Of a stretch of DNA of 64,000 bases, positions 33,697 through 46,238 are shown piece by piece. Under the pieces are notes generated by a model that was not told the DNA's origin, did not search any database, and worked only from the letters and a program-made list of their open reading frames with translations. Within the stretch, counting starts at the first letter, position 1. Each line of letters opens with the position of its first letter. The translations under genes were made by a program, and so were the position numbers. The DNA comes from Haberlea rhodopensis (lineage: Eukaryota; Streptophyta; Magnoliopsida; Lamiales; Gesneriaceae): contig CAJQUN010000150.1 in assembly GCA_907163345.1 (NCBI GenBank), positions 1,413,017 through 1,477,016 on the forward strand, given 5' to 3'.

Positions 33697-35668
33697 TGTA
33701 AGGACCCCCGTGCCCTTAACCTACTATTAGTGTATTAACTCATGTATTTAGTGCATACAATCATATACTCAGGGGGAAAGAACCACATGCTACCATAGCA
33801 TAACATACCAATAATAAAATTTCTTACATTAAACCATGTAATGTCCAATTTCCCCCAATCAATCCACTTACATAGCATGCACCCTTACAATACACTAACA
33901 CGTTCTCAATTCACATTAATTGCATGCAACATATAAATGAAAAGAGAAAGACCATGCCCTTTATACAACCCATATACACATATAAACATGCTCACATGCG
34001 AGCACCCAATGAATGAATGTGTATTTAATATATAAGGTACTCTACTCCATACTGGCCTGGTACTTCGGTCCTGGAAGCACCTCTAATCCATAGCTCGATC
34101 TCAACTCCAGAGCTACCGCTGTACCTGTTCCACATGCCCCAGCAGAGACTTCCACCACACGGGTGAGCATACCAATACCACTATTCCAATAATAACAGTA
34201 CATAATTTACAGAATATAAAACTGTAATGTAAAAGATACTCCCTATATAGTATCGTTACCACATGAAATCCCTCGTTCTGTTCCTGTTCTCAAAATAACC
34301 GAAACCATCAAATTCCCAAAAGCCAGTTAATCATTTCATTGATTAACCAAATCCGTTCCCTAATTGCCAATTTTGGTAATTAATGAAACCCAATCATTTA
34401 TAATGTTTATAGATATCACACGCATCTAACAATGGTTCAACAACCCAATTTCATCGCTTGCTCAATAGCAGCGACATTCATAACCGATGTTCGCTCCATA
34501 GCTACAACATCCCAACCGTTTGCTCGATCCATGGCGGCACCATATAGTTCACAATACATGTCCATTTATTGCAATTACAATAAACCATGCATTCAACAGT
34601 TGCAATATGATATAAGATTATGCTCGTATGTTACATGTACCTTATAATTCCGTAGTTCTAATCAAACCTTGCCTTAGTCTCGTGACCCGATGAATTATGT
34701 GCTAACACACAAAAATAACTCACAATTAATTATGAGCACACAACACATACTCGAGCACGAATCAAACCCCCAAATCATCAATGTACTAATACAAGCTCCT
34801 AAAAATTTAAGGAGAAATTTTTTTTTTATTCAACCCTACCGATCGATCGGTAACTTCTACCGATCGATCGGTAATTCATATTTCTCATCTTTGGCTACGA
34901 CACTCGACCGATTGATTGGTAACTCCTACCGATCGATTGGTAGAACCCTGAAACTCGAAAATCACCATTTCAGCACCACAAATCCTTCCCCAAACTCAAA
35001 CCAACAATTACCAACAACCACAACACTTCATAAACTCCATTAAAACCCATAAAAACACTAAATACAACAATTCCTCCAAAAATGCCAAAACCCAAATCCA
35101 TTACCATGCCCAACTAAACACAATAAAATTACTACCAATACGAAGATAAAAGCGAGGGGAAGAATATTACCCAATTATCTTCGAGAGATTTCGCCCCAAA
35201 GTCGAGCCTTGCTCGATTCTCTTCCAAGAGAAAAGAGGGGAAGAGGAAGAGAAGGGGGAGAAGAGGGAGAAGGCGTGGAGAGAGGAGAGAGGGAGAGGAA
35301 AAGAAAATGACTGAACACCGAGTCCACTTGGTATATATAGTACCAAGGCTCAAAAATCCCGAGTCCTCCACAAATACATCATGACTCATTAAAAATCATA
35401 TGTGTTCAATAAATACCTCTCAATCTCAATTTCCAGTACTAGCCCCAACACAAAGCACCCCAGACCCCAGATCCCACCAAAAACCCAATTCCAAGGTTTA
35501 TCACCACGATGGGAATACAATCTCATCCCTTGGATCCAACGGCCCCTAATACCTGACTTAAATCCTCGGGAGTCCCAACACCGTAATTAATTCATAGTTG
35601 CCACAATTAAAATCCATTAAGGATCATTACCGCACCGGGATTTACACCATTAATTCCCGTGCATCACA
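33697..35668 (-). mobile_element. LARD-3 5' LTR
   Basis: 1,972 bp, starting TGTGATGCACGGG and ending CCTTACA on the minus strand; same family as 53995-56305 and 59231-61602. It carries a TATATATA box at about 35332-35339, a C/T-rich leader, four CGATCGATCG-type palindromes (34846-34945) and a degenerate GTACAT/ACATAC motif at 34622-34646. Confidence 0.83.
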
Positions 35669-36669
35669 ATCATTAATCTCATAGATTCGACATGCCCCCT
35701 GTTGTAATCAGTCACAATTTACCGTACCCCGTATACTACTCAAACTGTCCCACGTATCCTTTATTAATTCGAGTTATCAGTCTAAGGTTCATTTCATGCA
35801 ATATTATTTCATTGTCCATGATTCCCTTAGAATGTCATAACATCATCAAAAGCAACTAAGGCACTACCTCTCAAAATTCCCAAGATCAACATTTCTTTTT
35901 TTTGAAAATTCAGCGCCCGCAATCGATCTCGCTCCACAGAAAAAAAAATACATGCCAAATTTTTGCGACTCACGATCGATCGGTGCAATCACCTGATCGA
36001 TCATGAGTATTGTTCATCATCACCCAATTTTCATTTTCAGTGCGTGGTCGATTGGGCTATGTCCCGCGATCGATCAAGTGACCCTGTTTTTTGAGAAAAT
36101 GCTCCATTTTCAAGCATAAATCGAACCCGACACCCACAACACCTCATTTTCCTTCAACAATTCAAACATATACACATTAAACACCATATTGTTTAATTAT
36201 AACAACATTCTTCTAAACTATAACAATAAAACCATTACATATCATAACAACATACTTCTCAACTATAACAATAAACCCATTTCATATCATATAATCTCCT
36301 CAAAAGAAAGTCAAAACCCCATCTTCTATTAACACATCATTAAAACTTTAATACTTACCCCTATACAATCAAAATAAGCCACAAAATCGAAACCACCTTC
36401 ACAAGCATTTTGAGAAATAAAAAAGAGAAGAAAGGGTTTGAGAGAAAAGTAGGGATTTAGTGTGTGTTCTTTGTTTATTGTCTGAAATTGTTGGATAGAT
36501 TTGGCATTTGATGCCTTATTCATTTTCAACACCACATTTAACTCACGCGTCAACACTCTAACATACTAACATGTATATTTTACCTCTTACACCATAATAA
36601 ATCAACATGTATATTTTACCTCTAACTCATTTTTATTAATCATGATCAAACTACTCAATTTCAAATAAT
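35669..36669 (-). mobile_element. Minus-strand LTR (family E), left piece
   Basis: Non-coding AT-rich sequence with a CGATCGATCG-type cluster at 35930-36085. The AATTT target duplication of the solo LTR joins it to 47792-48021, where the same LTR starts on the minus strand. Its 3' end is cut by LARD-3. No gene is seen. Confidence 0.55.
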
Positions 36670-37115
36670 AATTTTGTGATATCCCTGAAATAATTATGTG
36701 CTTTTGAACCATTAATTGTGTTTATGGAATTAATATGGTGTTGAATTATTTATGATTGGGAAATGCATAATTATGCGATGGGCATGTACTGGTTTTACAT
36801 GTCAAGGTGCATGTAATGTATTGAGTGAAATGAGTAAATTTGGCATGGTGCAATTGAGACTTGTTCTAATAAAGTTAAAAAAGCATGTTCAACTAATATT
36901 GGTGATGTATTTTATGGATTAAAATGCCTTAAGTTATCTAGTGTTGATTAATTTTAAGATCATGCTAAACACTTAAGCATTATGTTAAATGAGTGGCTAT
37001 CCGCTTAACACACTCTTATCTTCTCTACTTTTATCCACCACCACTCATTGTTATTAGCCACTTTCTCTCCCCCCCATTCCCCTAAAAAAAATCGTCCCCC
37101 ACACTCAACCAAGGA

Positions 37116-39383
37116 TGTGATATCCCCGAAATGATTATGTGGGTAATCATGCATTTAAGGGTGCTAATTATGAATCTATGTGTTAAAGGCGTTTTGTATG
37201 TGGGAGTGATTTATTTAATTGATGATGTGGTTTAGGGAGCATGTTAGGTGTTTTAATTGTTGTGTTGATGTGGTAAAATAATAAAATATCAAGGAAAGAT
37301 ATTTTTATACATTGTATGAAATACCGGGACACAATTAAACACCACCAAACCACCCTACATGCAACCACCCCACCCCCACTTGTTGAACCCACGCCCCTCC
37401 CCTGTTTTTCTGGGAAAGCAGATGACTAAGCAAGCCACTTTACACAAAGAAATTTTCACTTTGGCTCTTTCAAAAAACTCTCTTCTTCTTCCCTTCTTCT
37501 TGTCTGCAACGTAGTCGGTTTCAAGGAGGAAGGTGATCGGATTTCATTCATCCATTCATATAGAAAATCGAAGGGCAAAAGTGGTGAGGAGTCACATGTT
37601 CTTCCCAGTTTTTAAATTCCTAGCATGCTTGTTCTTGGTAGCAGTTTCGGCATGCTAGTGTGGGGATTAAAGAAATATTGTTATGAATACTTTTATGTGA
37701 TGTTTATGAGGCTCTCTGTAATTTTCCTTGAGCATGTTGCATGTTTTATGTAGAGGATTAAAGCATGTGAAGTATAGTGTTCGAAAATCTGGGTAAGGAA
37801 TATGCCCTGTTTTCTTGAAAATTATGGTTTGGGAGTGCTTTGAGGAGGTGATATCATGCACGTTAGCTTAGGTTTTTGGTAAACCTTTGATGTGAAAATA
37901 TGCATGGTAGTTTTGTGAAGCCCTTGGCATGTTTGTTCGAGCATGCTTTATGTTATATGTGGTATATATAATAGCATGAAGTGAAGTACTCAAAAATCTG
38001 GTAATGAAATATGTTGTTCTGTTTCCGGAAAAGTTGGTTGAGTACTTATGTAAATGGTCGACGTTTATGCATGTGGGCTTATGTTTGGGGTGTAAATTTG
38101 GTATGAATACACTCGGAGTAGTGTATTGTAATTGCTAGCATATTGTTCAAACATGTGGTGTATGTTATATGCTAGATCGAAGGGTGTGAATATAGGTGTT
38201 CGAGAATTCTGGGTTGGTATTTCTCGAACAGAGCATCTCGATCGATCGACGTTTCATCTCGATCGATCGAGCGAGGCAGAATCTTGGTTTTGATTTTAGG
38301 CGTCTTCTCGATCGATCGGGAAGAGGGGCCGATTGATCGAGAGACCCAGAATGTTGAAAAATATAAATGGTTATATTTTGTTAAAGTTTTGATATTGGAT
38401 TGTAATGAGACATCTAATATTGTGTTGTATACTGGTGTAGAGCCTTCACAGGTAGCTACACAGCGCAGGGGATAGAGTCCTGCAACACACCACATTTTGG
38501 AAAGGTACGTAAGCGCGTACGGGCATCCCAACGATAACATGTACTTATGTTTGTCTGTGTGACACATGATGAATGCAATGTGATGCATTAAGGTTAGGAT
38601 ACATGTTATTATGCATTGTGTTGCATATTATGCATTGTTGTTGCATATTGTGATGTGGAATAAAGTGGTGTATTCCACGAGTCAGTGCGATCACAGTTAA
38701 GGTTTTAATGCTTATGCTTTACCGCTGAAAATGTGGAGCGGGAGGGGGGAGGCTCGCTTGCACATGGAGGCGAGGTATACCATACTGAGCGAGGAAGAGA
38801 TACCGCTAGTATGAAGAAGCGAGTATGCGATACCGCTTGTTTTGAGGTTATGAAAGCATTAAAATAACTGATGATGACTGACTCAAGAAAAAGAGGAAAT
38901 GTCATGACATTTATTTATGAAGCCATACATTCATATAATGTGTTTTATTATGAATTATGGTACAGGGACAACCAATGGGCGTTATAAATGCAGGGAATAC
39001 AGGAAGTGCTTGTGTTTAGGATTGTGCATTTATGCCTTACTTTTATATTATGTTGAATATGTATTGTTTTATGCTCATGTGTTGGGGGTTGTCTTTGTAG
39101 GTGCTTTTGTGGACGAGAACCAGGGTTGGGGTTGATATGCTGAGCTGTAAGGAGTGCTACAGGATTAGCATGTTAGAGAAATTTTTGTATAGCTTCTACT
39201 GAGTAGAGTAAGACTATAATGTAGTACCTTAGTAGGAATTGTGTTAATCCTTTTGAAACATTTTGGTACTGTAATCTCTAAAGCTCAGGTTAATCAACAC
39301 AATACGTTACTCTGATATATTCACATGAATGTTCAGTTCTCTAATTGCACCTTAGTAACTTGATGTGATAACGGGGTCCCACA
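37116..39383 (+). mobile_element. Tekay 5' LTR
   Basis: TGTGATATCCCCG to GGGGTCCCACA. It has four CGATCGATCG-type sites (38239-38345), GTACGT/CGTACG motif at 38502-38526, a GCCGCT/AGCGA-like array at 38712-38850 and TTGTCTTTGTAG|GTGC at 39087-39104, which would close a ~600-bp intron opened at the motif. Confidence 0.92.
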
Positions 39384-39388
39384 TTTAG

Positions 39389-39400
39389 TGGTATCAGAGC
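39389..39400 (+). other. Primer binding site (initiator-Met), Tekay
   Basis: TGGTATCAGAGC, five bases after the 5' LTR end. Confidence 0.93.
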
Positions 39401-39600
39401 AGTGGTTAGATAACCAGGGAAGAGTGAAGGGTAGCCTTTAGAAACAAGTTGGCTAGGTATTCATTTGGGCATGCTTATGCATGTGATGCATATGGCTGTA
39501 TAAGTGTTATACTAACATGCTTTGAATATGATACTCTTGTTATCTAACGGCTTATATTATGAACTGCTTTTGGTATTGTTGTTAACTCTTGTATTACAAC

Positions 39601-40606
39601 ATGGCTGAGATTAATCCGGAGAACCCCAATGAGGAGATAGGGGATATGGACAGTAGGAATGCCAGTCTTGCTCAGCCGAATCCTTTACAACCACCTGCTG
39701 TGGGCGTGGAGCTCAGTGTACAGATGTTACTGCCAGGGGAGCTCAGTTTGAAGCAGTTTCTGAGTTTCCATCCGCCCATGTTTGAGGGAATTGAGTCTGG
39801 TGAAGTAGCTGAGGAGTGGTTGGAACGTATAGAGCAGATACTTGTGACTGCACCCTGTGCACGCACGGCATGGCTAAGGTTAGCCGAGTTTCAGATGGCT
39901 AAGAAGCCTGCTATGTGGTGGAAGACCACCGTGATGGAGCTGAGAGCTCTAGGTATGGAAGTTGACTGGACTGTATTCCGGACCCGGTTCCTTAACCGGT
40001 ATTTCTCTGCAGCTGCCAGACAATTAAAAGAGGATGAGTTCAACAGTTTGAAGCAGGGTAGCATGTCAGTGTCAGACTATGCTATGCAGTACTCCTCACT
40101 GCTGAGGTATGTACCTCATATTGCTGTCAGCAGCCATGCAAAGATGAGGAATTTTCTGAAGGGATTGAGGCCAGAACTATTTGATAGGGTTATATCCAAC
40201 AACCCCAGTTCATTTGATGACGCCCTGACACGGGCAGAGTTAGCGGAGATTGCGGTGGGCGCGTACAAGGATGTTGTACCCCCTTCTGTACCACCACAGA
40301 GGCCTGCTGCTGATAGTCTGAGGCCATGAGGGGATCAGTTCAAGGCTCGTGGGACCTCATCATCTTCCAAATTTGGTGGGAAGAAGTCTCAAGGTCAGAA
40401 ACAGAACAATAAGGGACCCACACAGGGGAGCAAGACAGTGGGAAGCAAGTGTAGCAACTGTGGAGGATGGCACTTGTCACGGGACTGTCAGGGTTGCTAT
40501 ATCTGTGGCAAGGTGGGCCACTTTGCTCGAGGTTGCCCCAATCGGGCAGGTCAGACAGACTCAGGGCCGAATAGGCCAAGGTTTGATGCTGGGAGGGCAC
40601 CACTTG
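39601..40606 (+). pseudogene. Tekay gag with internal TGA
   Basis: ATG at 39601 (MAEINPEN) is the first credible start; the upstream TTG is not needed. Residues ~50-220 form the capsid domain (MFEGIESGEVAEEWLERIEQ, AMWWKT, FLKGLRPELFDRV). TGA at 40327-40329 falls where relatives have Arg before GDQFK, consistent with CGA to TGA by cytosine deamination. The same frame continues with two zinc knuckles, CX2CX3HX4C (from 40447) and CX2CX4HX4C (CYICGKVGHFARGC), to about 40606. The deletion that removes the gag-protease junction starts there. The capsid part could still be made; the RNA-binding part would need readthrough. Confidence 0.88.
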
Positions 40607-43600
40607 TGCTCGTCTCTGTTACCCACGCCTCTTATGGTCTCGACACCCACGGGGAAGCATGTGATTGCGGATCGGCTGTTATCTGATTGCCTCATTTATT
40701 TTGAGGGCAATGATCTGAGGGCCGATTTGATTCAGTTAGAGATGGCAGACTTTGACTGTATTATCGGCATTGATGTGTTGAGCAGATACCGAGCTGTGGT
40801 AGACTGCCGGCAGAGGATTGTACGTTTTCTGTCTGATCAGGGGTTCCAGTGGACCTTTTATGGGGACGACTCTCGTCCAAAGATTCCGGTAATATCAGCG
40901 GTTAAGATGGCGCGATTATTGGAGCGCGGCCACACAGGTTACATCATTTATGCTGTGGATGTATCTGAGGAAAAGGAAGTGAGAGCCAAGGACATTCCAG
41001 TTGTGGCGGAGTTCATTGATGTGTTCCAGATGAGATTCCGGGATTTCCGCCTGTCAGGGATGTGGAGTTTGCTATAGAGCTGCTGCCAGGGACATCGGCC
41101 ATTTCTCGTGCCCCATACAGGATGGCACCGGCAGAGCTGAGGGAACTGAAGGTACCGTTACAGGAGCTCCTCGACAAGGGATACATCCGTCCTAGTGTAT
41201 CGCCTTGGGGTGCGCCAGTCTTGTTCGTGAAAAAGAAGGATGGATCGATGCGTCTGTGCATTGACTACAGGCAACTGAACAAGGCTACAGTGAAGAACAG
41301 ATATCCGCTTCCGAGGATTGATGATCTGTTCGACCAGCTTCAGGGTACATAGGTGTACTCCAAGATAGATTTGAGGTCAGGCTATCACCAGGTACGGGTT
41401 AGAGCTGGTGATGTCCAAAAGACGACTTTTAGAACTCGGTATGGGCACTATGAGTTCTTGGTGATGCCATTCGGGGTGACGAATGCCCCTGCTACATTTA
41501 TGAGCAGATGAACCGAGTATTTCAGGAGTACCTCAATCAGTTTGTGATCGTGTTCATTGATGACATCCTGGTCTATTCAAGGAATGAGGAGGATCATGCC
41601 GATCATCTGAGGATAGTGCTCCAGATCCTCAGAGATCATCAGTTGTACGCCAAACTCAGCAAGTGTGAGTTTTGGCTGAGCAGTGTAGCCTTCTTAGGCC
41701 ATATCATATCACGAGAGGGGATATCAGTAGACCCGAGGAAGATAGAGGCAGTTATGGATTGGTCTGCCCCTACTTCAGTCAGTGAGATTCGAAGTTTTCT
41801 TGGTCTGGCTGGCTATTATCGACGTTTCGTCGAGGGTTTCTCAAAGATCGCCAAGCCACTTACACAGCTGACTCAGAAGGGAGTCCCATTTTGTTGGTCA
41901 GATGCTTGTGAGCAGAGTTTCAGGGAGTTGAAGCACAGACTGACTACTGCACCAGTTCTAGTGATTCCCAAGGAGAACAAAGGATTTGTTCTTTATACCG
42001 ACGCATCGCTACAGGGATTAGGGTGCGTACTGATGCAGGACAGACATGTAGTGGCTTATGCTTCGAGACAGTTGAAGCCACACGAGACGAGGTATCCAGT
42101 CCATGATCTGGAGTTGGCAGCTATAATGTTCGCCTTGAAGATATGGCGACACTATTTATACGGTACCTCATTTACCATCTTCACTGATCACAAGGGCCTG
42201 AAGTTCTTGTTTACACAGGCCGAGCTGAACATGAGGCAGAGGAGATGGATGGACCTGCTGAAGGATTATGATTGTGAAATCCTATACCATCCCGGGAAAG
42301 CAAATCTGACAGCCGACGCCCTGAGTCGGAAAGTGCGGAGCACTGCAGAGGATGCCATGTGTTTATCAGCTATGTTGGGCTCCTACTGCCATTTGGGATT
42401 TGATTATGATGTGTCTGCTTCACCGGTTCAGGTTTTGACTTTGTTAGCTGAACCTGTTATTTATGATCACATCAGGAAGGCTCAGGGGACCGATGCGGAG
42501 GTTCAGAGATGGATGTCAGTGGTTCATTCAAATCAACCATCGAGATTTAGAGTGGCTGAGGACGGTTCTCTGAGACTTGGCGACAGATGGGTGGTTCCAG
42601 ATACACCCGAGTTACGACAGGGTTTATTACAGCGAGCTCATTGCAGCAGGATGAGTATCCACCCAGGCGGGAAGAAGATGTATAAGGATCTACGCAGCCA
42701 GTTCTGGTGGAGGCGTATGAAACAAGATGTCACCTCATTTGTCAAGCGCTGTTTGATTTGTCAGCAGGTGAAGGCTGAGAGGCAGAGGCCTGGAGGTGAA
42801 CTAAAGAGTTTAGAGATACCCGAGTGGAAGTGGCAGCACGTGTCTATGGATTTCGTGACCCACTTACCGAGGACTATTTCGGGTTTTGATGCCATCTGGG
42901 TAGTCGTGGACAGATTGACTAAAGTGGCTCATTTCATTCCCTAATGCATGACATATACGCACTTGAGGATGGCATAGTTATATGTCAGAGATGTGGTGAG
43001 ACTGCACGGGATCCCTGTTTCGATAGTGTCCGATCGAGATCCGCGGTTCACATCTCACTTCTGGGAGGGTCTGCAGACAGCTCTAGGTACAGAGTTGAGG
43101 CTGAGCACAGCCTATCACCCTCAGACGGACGGACAGACCGAGCGTACGATACAGACGCTCGAGGATATGTTGAGAGCTTGTGTGCTAGAGTTCAACATAT
43201 CATGGCAGGACTCGATAGCCTTAGTGGAGTTCTCTTACAACAACAGCTACCAGGCAAGTATACAGATGGCTCCTTTCGAGGCCCTCTATGGCCTAGGCGT
43301 TGTAGGTCACCCTTGTGTTGGGATGACTTGGACCGTAAGTTGGTTGGAGGACCAGAGTTGGTTCAGGAAATGGAAGAGAAAGTTAAGGTTATCAAGAGAA
43401 AGATGAAGGCAGCTCAGGACAGACAGGCAGCATATGCCAATCAGCGGCGTAGGCCGTTGGAGTTTCAGTTAGGCGACAGAGTTTTTCTGAAGATCTCACC
43501 TTTCAGAGGCGTAGTACGGTTTGGTATGCGGGGGAAGTTGTCTCCTAGATACGTGGGGCCGTATGAGATCTTACAGCGTGTTGGTACTCTGGCGTACCAT

Positions 43601-43921
43601 TTGGCTTTACCGCCTTCTTTGTCTGGTATACACGACGTTTTTCATGTGTCTATGCTGAGGAAGTATGAGCCGGATCCTTCACATGTGTTGCAGCCTTCAG
43701 AGGTGCAGATTGAGTCCGATGTTTCTTATGAGGAGCGGCCTATCAGGATTTTGGATAGGGCAGACCGCAGACTTCGGAACAAGGTTATTCCTATGATCAA
43801 GGTTCAGTGGGATCGTAGGGGTGTCGAGGAGGCCACGTGGGAGACAGAACGACACATGGTGCAGTACTATCCAGAGCTATTTTCTGGTATGCATTTATGT
43901 ACTGTTTTATTATCTGGTTAG
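40607..43921 (+). pseudogene. Tekay pol: RT, RNase H, integrase, chromodomain-like tail (broken)
   Basis: Order: protease remnant without the DTGA motif (resumes at HHLCSSLLPTPLMVSTP; FDCIIGIDVL present), RT (MRLCIDYRQLN; FIDDILVYS ~41560), RNase H (LYTDASLQGLG, TDHKGL), integrase (HCSRMSIHPGGKK...CLICQQ; catalytic MDFVTHLP, VSDRDPRF, TDGQTE), GKLSPRYVGPYEIL, and the tail EEATWETERHM...PELFSGM. Lesions: deletion near 40606, frameshift ~41030, TAG 41350-41352, one-base loss ~41505, TAA 42942-42944, TAG 42975-42977, two-base gain ~43292. The longest open stretch, 41508-42944, spans RT palm to integrase core. Compared with the minus-strand copy, only this one keeps the integrase C-terminus. Confidence 0.92.
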
Positions 43922-43932
43922 CAGCATGTTTG

Positions 43933-43967
43933 ATTTCGGGGACGAAATCTTATAAGTAGGGGAGTAT
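43933..43967 (+). other. Pre-LTR box and polypurine tract, Tekay
   Basis: TTTCGGGGACGAAATCTTAT then AAGTAGGGGAGTAT directly before the 3' LTR. Serves as plus-strand primer; near-identical in family A and the LARDs. Confidence 0.9.
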
Positions 43968-46238
43968 TGTGATATCCCCGAAATGATTATGTGGGTAATC
44001 ATGCATTTAAGGGTGCTAATTATGAATCTATGTGTTAAAGGCGTTTTGTATGTGGGAGTGATTTATTTAATTGATGATGTGGTTTAGGGAGCATGTTAGG
44101 TGTTTTAATTGTTGTGTTGATGTGGTAAAATAATAAAATATCAAGGAAAGATATTTTTATACATCGTATGAAATACCGGGACACAATTAAACACCACCAA
44201 ACCACCCTACATGCAACCACCCCACCCCCACTTGTTGAACCCACGCCCCTCCCCTGTTTTTCTGGGAAAGCAGATGACTAAGCAAGCCACTTTACACAAA
44301 GATATTTTCACTTTGGCTCTTTCAAAAAACTCTCTTCTTCTTCCCTTCTTCTTGTGTGCAACGTAGTCGGTTTCAAGGAGGAAGGTGATCGGATTTCATT
44401 CATCCTTTCATATAGAAAATCGAAGGGCAAAAGTGGTGAGGAGTCACATGTTCTTCCCAGTTTTTAAATTCCTAGCATGCTTGTTCTTGGTAGCAGTTTC
44501 GGCATGCTAGTGTAGGGATTAAAGAAATATTGTTATGAATACTTTTATGTGATGTTTATGAGGCTCTCTGTAATTTTCCTTGAGCATGTTGCATGTTTTA
44601 TGTAGAGGATTAAAGCATGTAAAGTATAGTGTTCGAAAATCTGGGTAAGGAATATGCCCTGTTTTTCTGGAAAATTATGGTTTGGGAGTGATTTTGAGGA
44701 GGTGATATCATGCACGTTAGCTTAGGTTTTTGGTAAACCTTTGATGTGAAAATATGCATGGTAGTTTTGTGAAGCCCTTGGCATGTTTGTTCGAGCATGC
44801 TTTATGTTATATGTGGTAGATATAATAGCATGAAGTGAAGTACTCAAAAATCTGGTAATGAAATATGTTGTTCTGTTTCCGGAAAAGTTGGTTGAGTACT
44901 TATGTAAATGGTCGACGTTTATGCATGTGGGCTTATGTTTGGGGTGTAAATTTGGTATGAATACACTCGGAATAGTGTATTGTAATTGCTAGCATATTGT
45001 TCAAACATGTGGTGTATGTTATATGCTAGATCGAAGGGTGTGAATATAGGTGTTCGAGAATTCTGGGTTGGTATTTCTCTAACAGAGCATCTCGATCGAT
45101 CGACGTTTCATCTCGATCGATCGAGCGAGGCAGAATCTTGGTTTTGATTTTAGGCGTCTTCTCGATCGATCGGGAAGAGGGGCCGATTGATCGAGAGACC
45201 CAGAATGTTGAAAAATATAAATTGTTATATTTTGTTAAAGTTTTGATATTGGATTGTAATGAGACATCTGATATTGTGTTGTATACTGGTGTAGAGCCTT
45301 CACAGGTAGCTACACAGCGCAGGGGATAGAGTCCTGCAACACACCACATTTTGGAAAGGTACGTAAGCGACGTACGAGCATCCCAACGGTAACATGTACT
45401 TATGTTTGTCTGTGTGACACATGATGAATGCAATGTGATGCATTAAGGTTATGATACATGTTATTATGCATTGTGTTGCATATTATGCCTTGTTGTTGCA
45501 TATTGTGATGTGGAATAAAGTGGTGTATTTCACGAGTCAGGGCGATCACAGTTAAGGTTTTAATGCTTATGCTTTACCGCTGAAAATGTGGAGCGGGAGG
45601 GGGGAGGCTCGCTTGCACATGGAGGCGAGGTATACCATACTGAGCGAGGAAGAGATACCGCTAGTATGAAGAAGCGAGTATGCGATACCGCTTGTTTTGA
45701 GGTTATGAAAGCATTAAAATAACTGATGATGACTGACTCAAGAAAAAGAGGAAATGTCATGACATTTATTTATGAAGCCATACATTCATATAATGTGTTT
45801 TATTATGAATTATGGTACAGGGACAACCAATGGGCGTTATAAATGCAGGAAATACAGGAAGTGCTTGTGTTTAGGATTGTGCATTTATGCCTTACTTTCA
45901 TATTATGTTGAATATGTATTGTTTTATGCTCATGTGTTGGGGGTTGTCTTTGTAGGTGCTTTTGTGGACAAGAACCAGGGTTGGGGTTGATATGCTGAGC
46001 TGTAAGGAGTGCTACAGGATTAGCATGTTAGAGAAATTTTTGTATAGCTTCTACTGAGTAGAGTAAGACTATAATGTAGTACCTTAGTAGGAATTGTGTT
46101 ATTCCTTTTGAAACATTTTGGTACTGTAATCTCTAAAGCTCAGGTTAATCAACACAATACGTTACTCTGATATATTCACATGAATGTTTAGTTCTCTAAT
46201 TGCACCTTAGTAACTTGATGTGATAACGGGGTCCCACA
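43968..46238 (+). mobile_element. Tekay 3' LTR
   Basis: 2,271 bp, about 99% identical by eye to the 5' LTR. CGATCGATCG sites at 45090-45200, GTACGT/ACGTAC motif intact here at 45356-45382 (the 5' copy has lost one base in its spacer), array at 45567-45705. Confidence 0.92.

Larger units (their letters stand above)
32214..35668 (-). mobile_element. LARD-3: non-autonomous element, minus strand
   Basis: On the minus strand: 5' LTR 35668-33697, primer site, ~880 bp non-coding interior with the LARD leader and a GCCGCT/AGCGA array, then a partial 3' LTR (32800-32214). The polypurine tract and the first ~1.4 kb of the 3' LTR are missing. Flanks GATGC and ATCAT do not match, and left and right flanks belong to different elements (Athila gag, another LTR). 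The present structure therefore arose by rearrangement, not simple insertion. Confidence 0.75.
37116..46238 (+). mobile_element. Structurally complete Tekay element
   Basis: 9,123 bp with perfect 5-bp target duplication AAGGA (37111-37115, 46239-46243), LTRs of 2,268 and 2,271 bp, primer site, gag, pol and polypurine tract in canonical order. By eye I count about 25-30 differences between LTRs, roughly 1.2%, so it is one of the youngest insertions here. Internal sequence is only 4,584 bp. It cannot be autonomous: gag has a stop, the protease catalytic segment is deleted, and pol has four frameshifts or indels and three stops. Confidence 0.93.

Noticed and set aside
35132..35389. 85-residue minus-strand frame near the LARD-3 promoter
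   Set aside because: It covers a purine/pyrimidine-biased leader next to a TATA box; relatives at 54300 and 61200 show the same bias without a conserved protein.
39389..39400. tRNA gene at the initiator-Met match
   Set aside because: Only the 12-base 3' complement is present; it is a primer binding site, not a tRNA gene.
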